Shown here piece by piece: positions 63,080 through 64,000 of a stretch of DNA of 64,000 nucleotides. Where the stretch lies: positions 6,014,001-6,078,000 of the forward strand of contig NZ_CP109149.1 of NCBI RefSeq assembly GCF_035920345.1, read 5' to 3'. Each line of letters starts with the position of its first letter. Positions within the stretch are counted from its first letter, which is position 1. The translations under genes were made by a program, and so were the position numbers. The notes under the pieces were generated by a model that was given only the letters and a program-made list of their open reading frames with translations, was not told where the DNA came from and ran no database searches. The stretch is from Nocardia vinacea (GTDB lineage: Bacteria > Actinomycetota > Actinomycetes > Mycobacteriales > Mycobacteriaceae).

Positions 63080-63577
63080 GTGGGTGGAGCCGTAGGTCAG
63101 GTTGTCGGTGATCAGCAAGTTGTCGATGCGGATCGGGAGAAGCCGCAGTATTCGATCGGCGAGGCGGCCGATCGGTCGGGACTGAGTCGCGACACGCTGC
63201 GCTGGTACGAGCGGATCGGGCTGATGAACTACATCGGGCGCGATCACGCCGGGAAGCGGCGGTTCAGCAATCGCGATCTGGAGTGGTTGGCGTTGATCGG
63301 CAGGTTGCGCACCACCGGGATGTCGGTGGCGGACATGGTCCGCTACGCCGAATTGGTGCGAGAAGGGGAATCCACCGTGCCCGAGCGGCTGCAGATGTTC
63401 CGCAATACCCGCGCGGAGGTGCTCGCCAAGATCGACGAACTCCGTCAGACCCTGGCCGTACTCGATTACAAGATCGACCTGTACGAGGGCAAGACCGCCG
63501 CCGTCAAACCGGCCGCACTCACACAACCATGCGAAGGGATCAAGATCCCTCCGTCGGCCGGGAACGACCCGTCGTAG
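63080..63577 (+). CDS. MerR-family regulator
   Basis: This 165-residue MerR activator has an N-terminal winged HTH (YSIGEAADRSGLSRDTLRWY, ERIGLM) and a dimerisation helix ending in a coiled coil (AEVLAKIDELRQTLAVLDYK). The GTG at 63080 follows GAGAAGGG. The C-terminal region has a single Cys, so a metal site is not evident; a small-molecule or stress sensor of the NolA/AdhR type is more likely. It sits between two genes sharing the same palindromic operator, and its own promoter has the 19-bp spacer. Confidence 0.88.
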   Translation: MGGAVGQVVGDQQVVDADREKPQYSIGEAADRSGLSRDTLRWYERIGLMNYIGRDHAGKRRFSNRDLEWLALIGRLRTTGMSVADMVRYAELVREGESTVPERLQMFRNTRAEVLAKIDELRQTLAVLDYKIDLYEGKTAAVKPAALTQPCEGIKIPPSAGNDPS

Positions 63578-63595
63578 CGATTGCTTGCAGGTCGC
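63577..63595. promoter_or_regulatory. Bulged palindrome in the monooxygenase-like gene promoter
   Basis: GCGAT-TGC-TT-GCA-G-GTCGC matches the copy at 62494-62512 and shares the downstream CTCGAAATA. One base pair differs in a compensating way (T-A to C-G), which supports selection on the palindrome. A possible -10 (AAATAG) is at 63599-63604. Confidence 0.6.
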
Positions 63596-63631
63596 TCGAA
63601 ATAGCACCACACAGCAGATCAGGAGGCATCG

Positions 63632-63925
63632 GTGTCCACACTGACGCTCAATGTCCGATTCACCGCCAAGCCCGGTCACGAGACCGAACTGCGCGAGACG
63701 CTCGAGGATTTGGTCGCGCCGACGCTCGCCGAGGCGGGCTGCATCGCCTACGAGTTGTACCTGCACCCGAGCGATCCGAGCCGGGTGGTGCTGCTCGAGG
63801 AGTGGGTCGACGAAGCGGCGCTCGCGACGCATTTCGAAACTCCGCATCTGAAGGAGGCCGCGGTCGTATTGAACGAGATCCTGATCGAGCCGTTCCAACT
63901 CCGGCGATTCCACGAGGTCGCCTGA
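63632..63925 (+). CDS. Antibiotic-biosynthesis-monooxygenase-domain (YgiN-like) protein
   Basis: This 97-residue ferredoxin-like-fold ABM protein begins STLTLNVRFTAKPGHETEL, with SDPSRVVLLEEWVDEAALATH and a C-terminal strand FQLRRFHEVA. Relatives are cofactor-free quinol monooxygenases such as YgiN. The GTG at 63632 follows AGGAGG. A shared upstream palindrome links it to the VOC gene. A redox-cycling quinone response would fit, but is inference. Confidence 0.85.
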   Translation: MSTLTLNVRFTAKPGHETELRETLEDLVAPTLAEAGCIAYELYLHPSDPSRVVLLEEWVDEAALATHFETPHLKEAAVVLNEILIEPFQLRRFHEVA

Positions 63926-63946
63926 TCCCCAGCGCAGCGCGGGGAA

Positions 63947-63962
63947 CCGGACCGCAGTCCGG
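63947..63962 (+). terminator. Possible terminator after the monooxygenase-like gene
   Basis: CCGGAC-CGCA-GTCCGG is a perfect 6-bp stem with a 4-base loop, 21 bp past the stop. A weaker CCCC/GGGG pairing lies just before it. There is no T-run, so the call is tentative. Confidence 0.35.
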
Positions 63963-64000
63963 GCACCGTGCTGCTCTAATATCCGGACCATGGAGTCCTC

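Noticed and set aside
63990..64000. Start of another plus-strand gene (ATGGAGTCCTC)
   Set aside because: Only three codons are inside the window, which is too little to support a call.

Overview
The window is high-GC actinobacterial DNA with dense coding on both strands and frequent GTG starts. The gene set points to the Mycobacteriales, most likely Nocardia. It includes a mycofactocin locus, kshB with a KstR-type operator, ESX-type secretion substrates, DUF3558 lipoproteins, a seven-iron-type FprB reductase and LtrA. Gene order from the str operon (rpsL-rpsG-fusA-tuf) through a ferredoxin reductase to the mft genes resembles Mycobacterium tuberculosis Rv0682-Rv0697, interrupted by inserted genes.

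Layout. 1-28040 (minus strand) holds two giant NRPS genes joined by a TGATG stop/start overlap. The upstream gene has five C-A-T modules plus a terminal C domain. The downstream gene starts at an A domain, holds at least three more A-T units and leaves the window at its left edge. Hand-read specificity codes suggest Ser-?-Ser-Thr-?-Ser-?-(Ser-like)-?. No epimerase or thioesterase domain is visible. 28.5-29.8 kb is a GAF-domain regulator. 29.9-34.8 kb is a compact mycofactocin locus (mftA, a fused mftBC, mftF, mftG) without mftD and mftE. 35.0-42.2 kb carries a TetR regulator, kshB behind a KstR box, an AlkD-type repair protein, a MurI-like racemase, a ferredoxin reductase, an SPW membrane protein with its TetR regulator, and a secreted lipase; 42.2-43.0 kb holds an alpha/beta hydrolase. 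43.1-49.9 kb is the str operon with a second, closely related EF-G gene downstream of tuf. 50.4-56.9 kb has two DUF3558 lipoproteins, hppD with a divergent Lrp regulator, LtrA, an AlkZ-like protein and a quinone oxidoreductase. 57.1-58.5 kb is an ESX-type substrate pair whose second member ends in a lytic transglycosylase domain. 58.5-64 kb holds a kinase remnant, a small HhH protein, an acyl-ACP thioesterase, fprB, a SixA-like phosphatase, and a MerR-centred cluster with a VOC protein and a quinol-monooxygenase-like protein.

The least explained features are these. A 51-bp hairpin-forming repeat is inserted in frame into three NRPS adenylation domains and has a further intergenic copy near 55.8 kb. 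The two NRPS proteins carry matching degenerate A-domain fragments at their shared junction. The mycofactocin locus has a fused mftBC and no mftD or mftE. A covarying palindrome lies in front of two genes that flank a MerR regulator. Enzyme names come from motifs and family knowledge read by eye; no database search was run.
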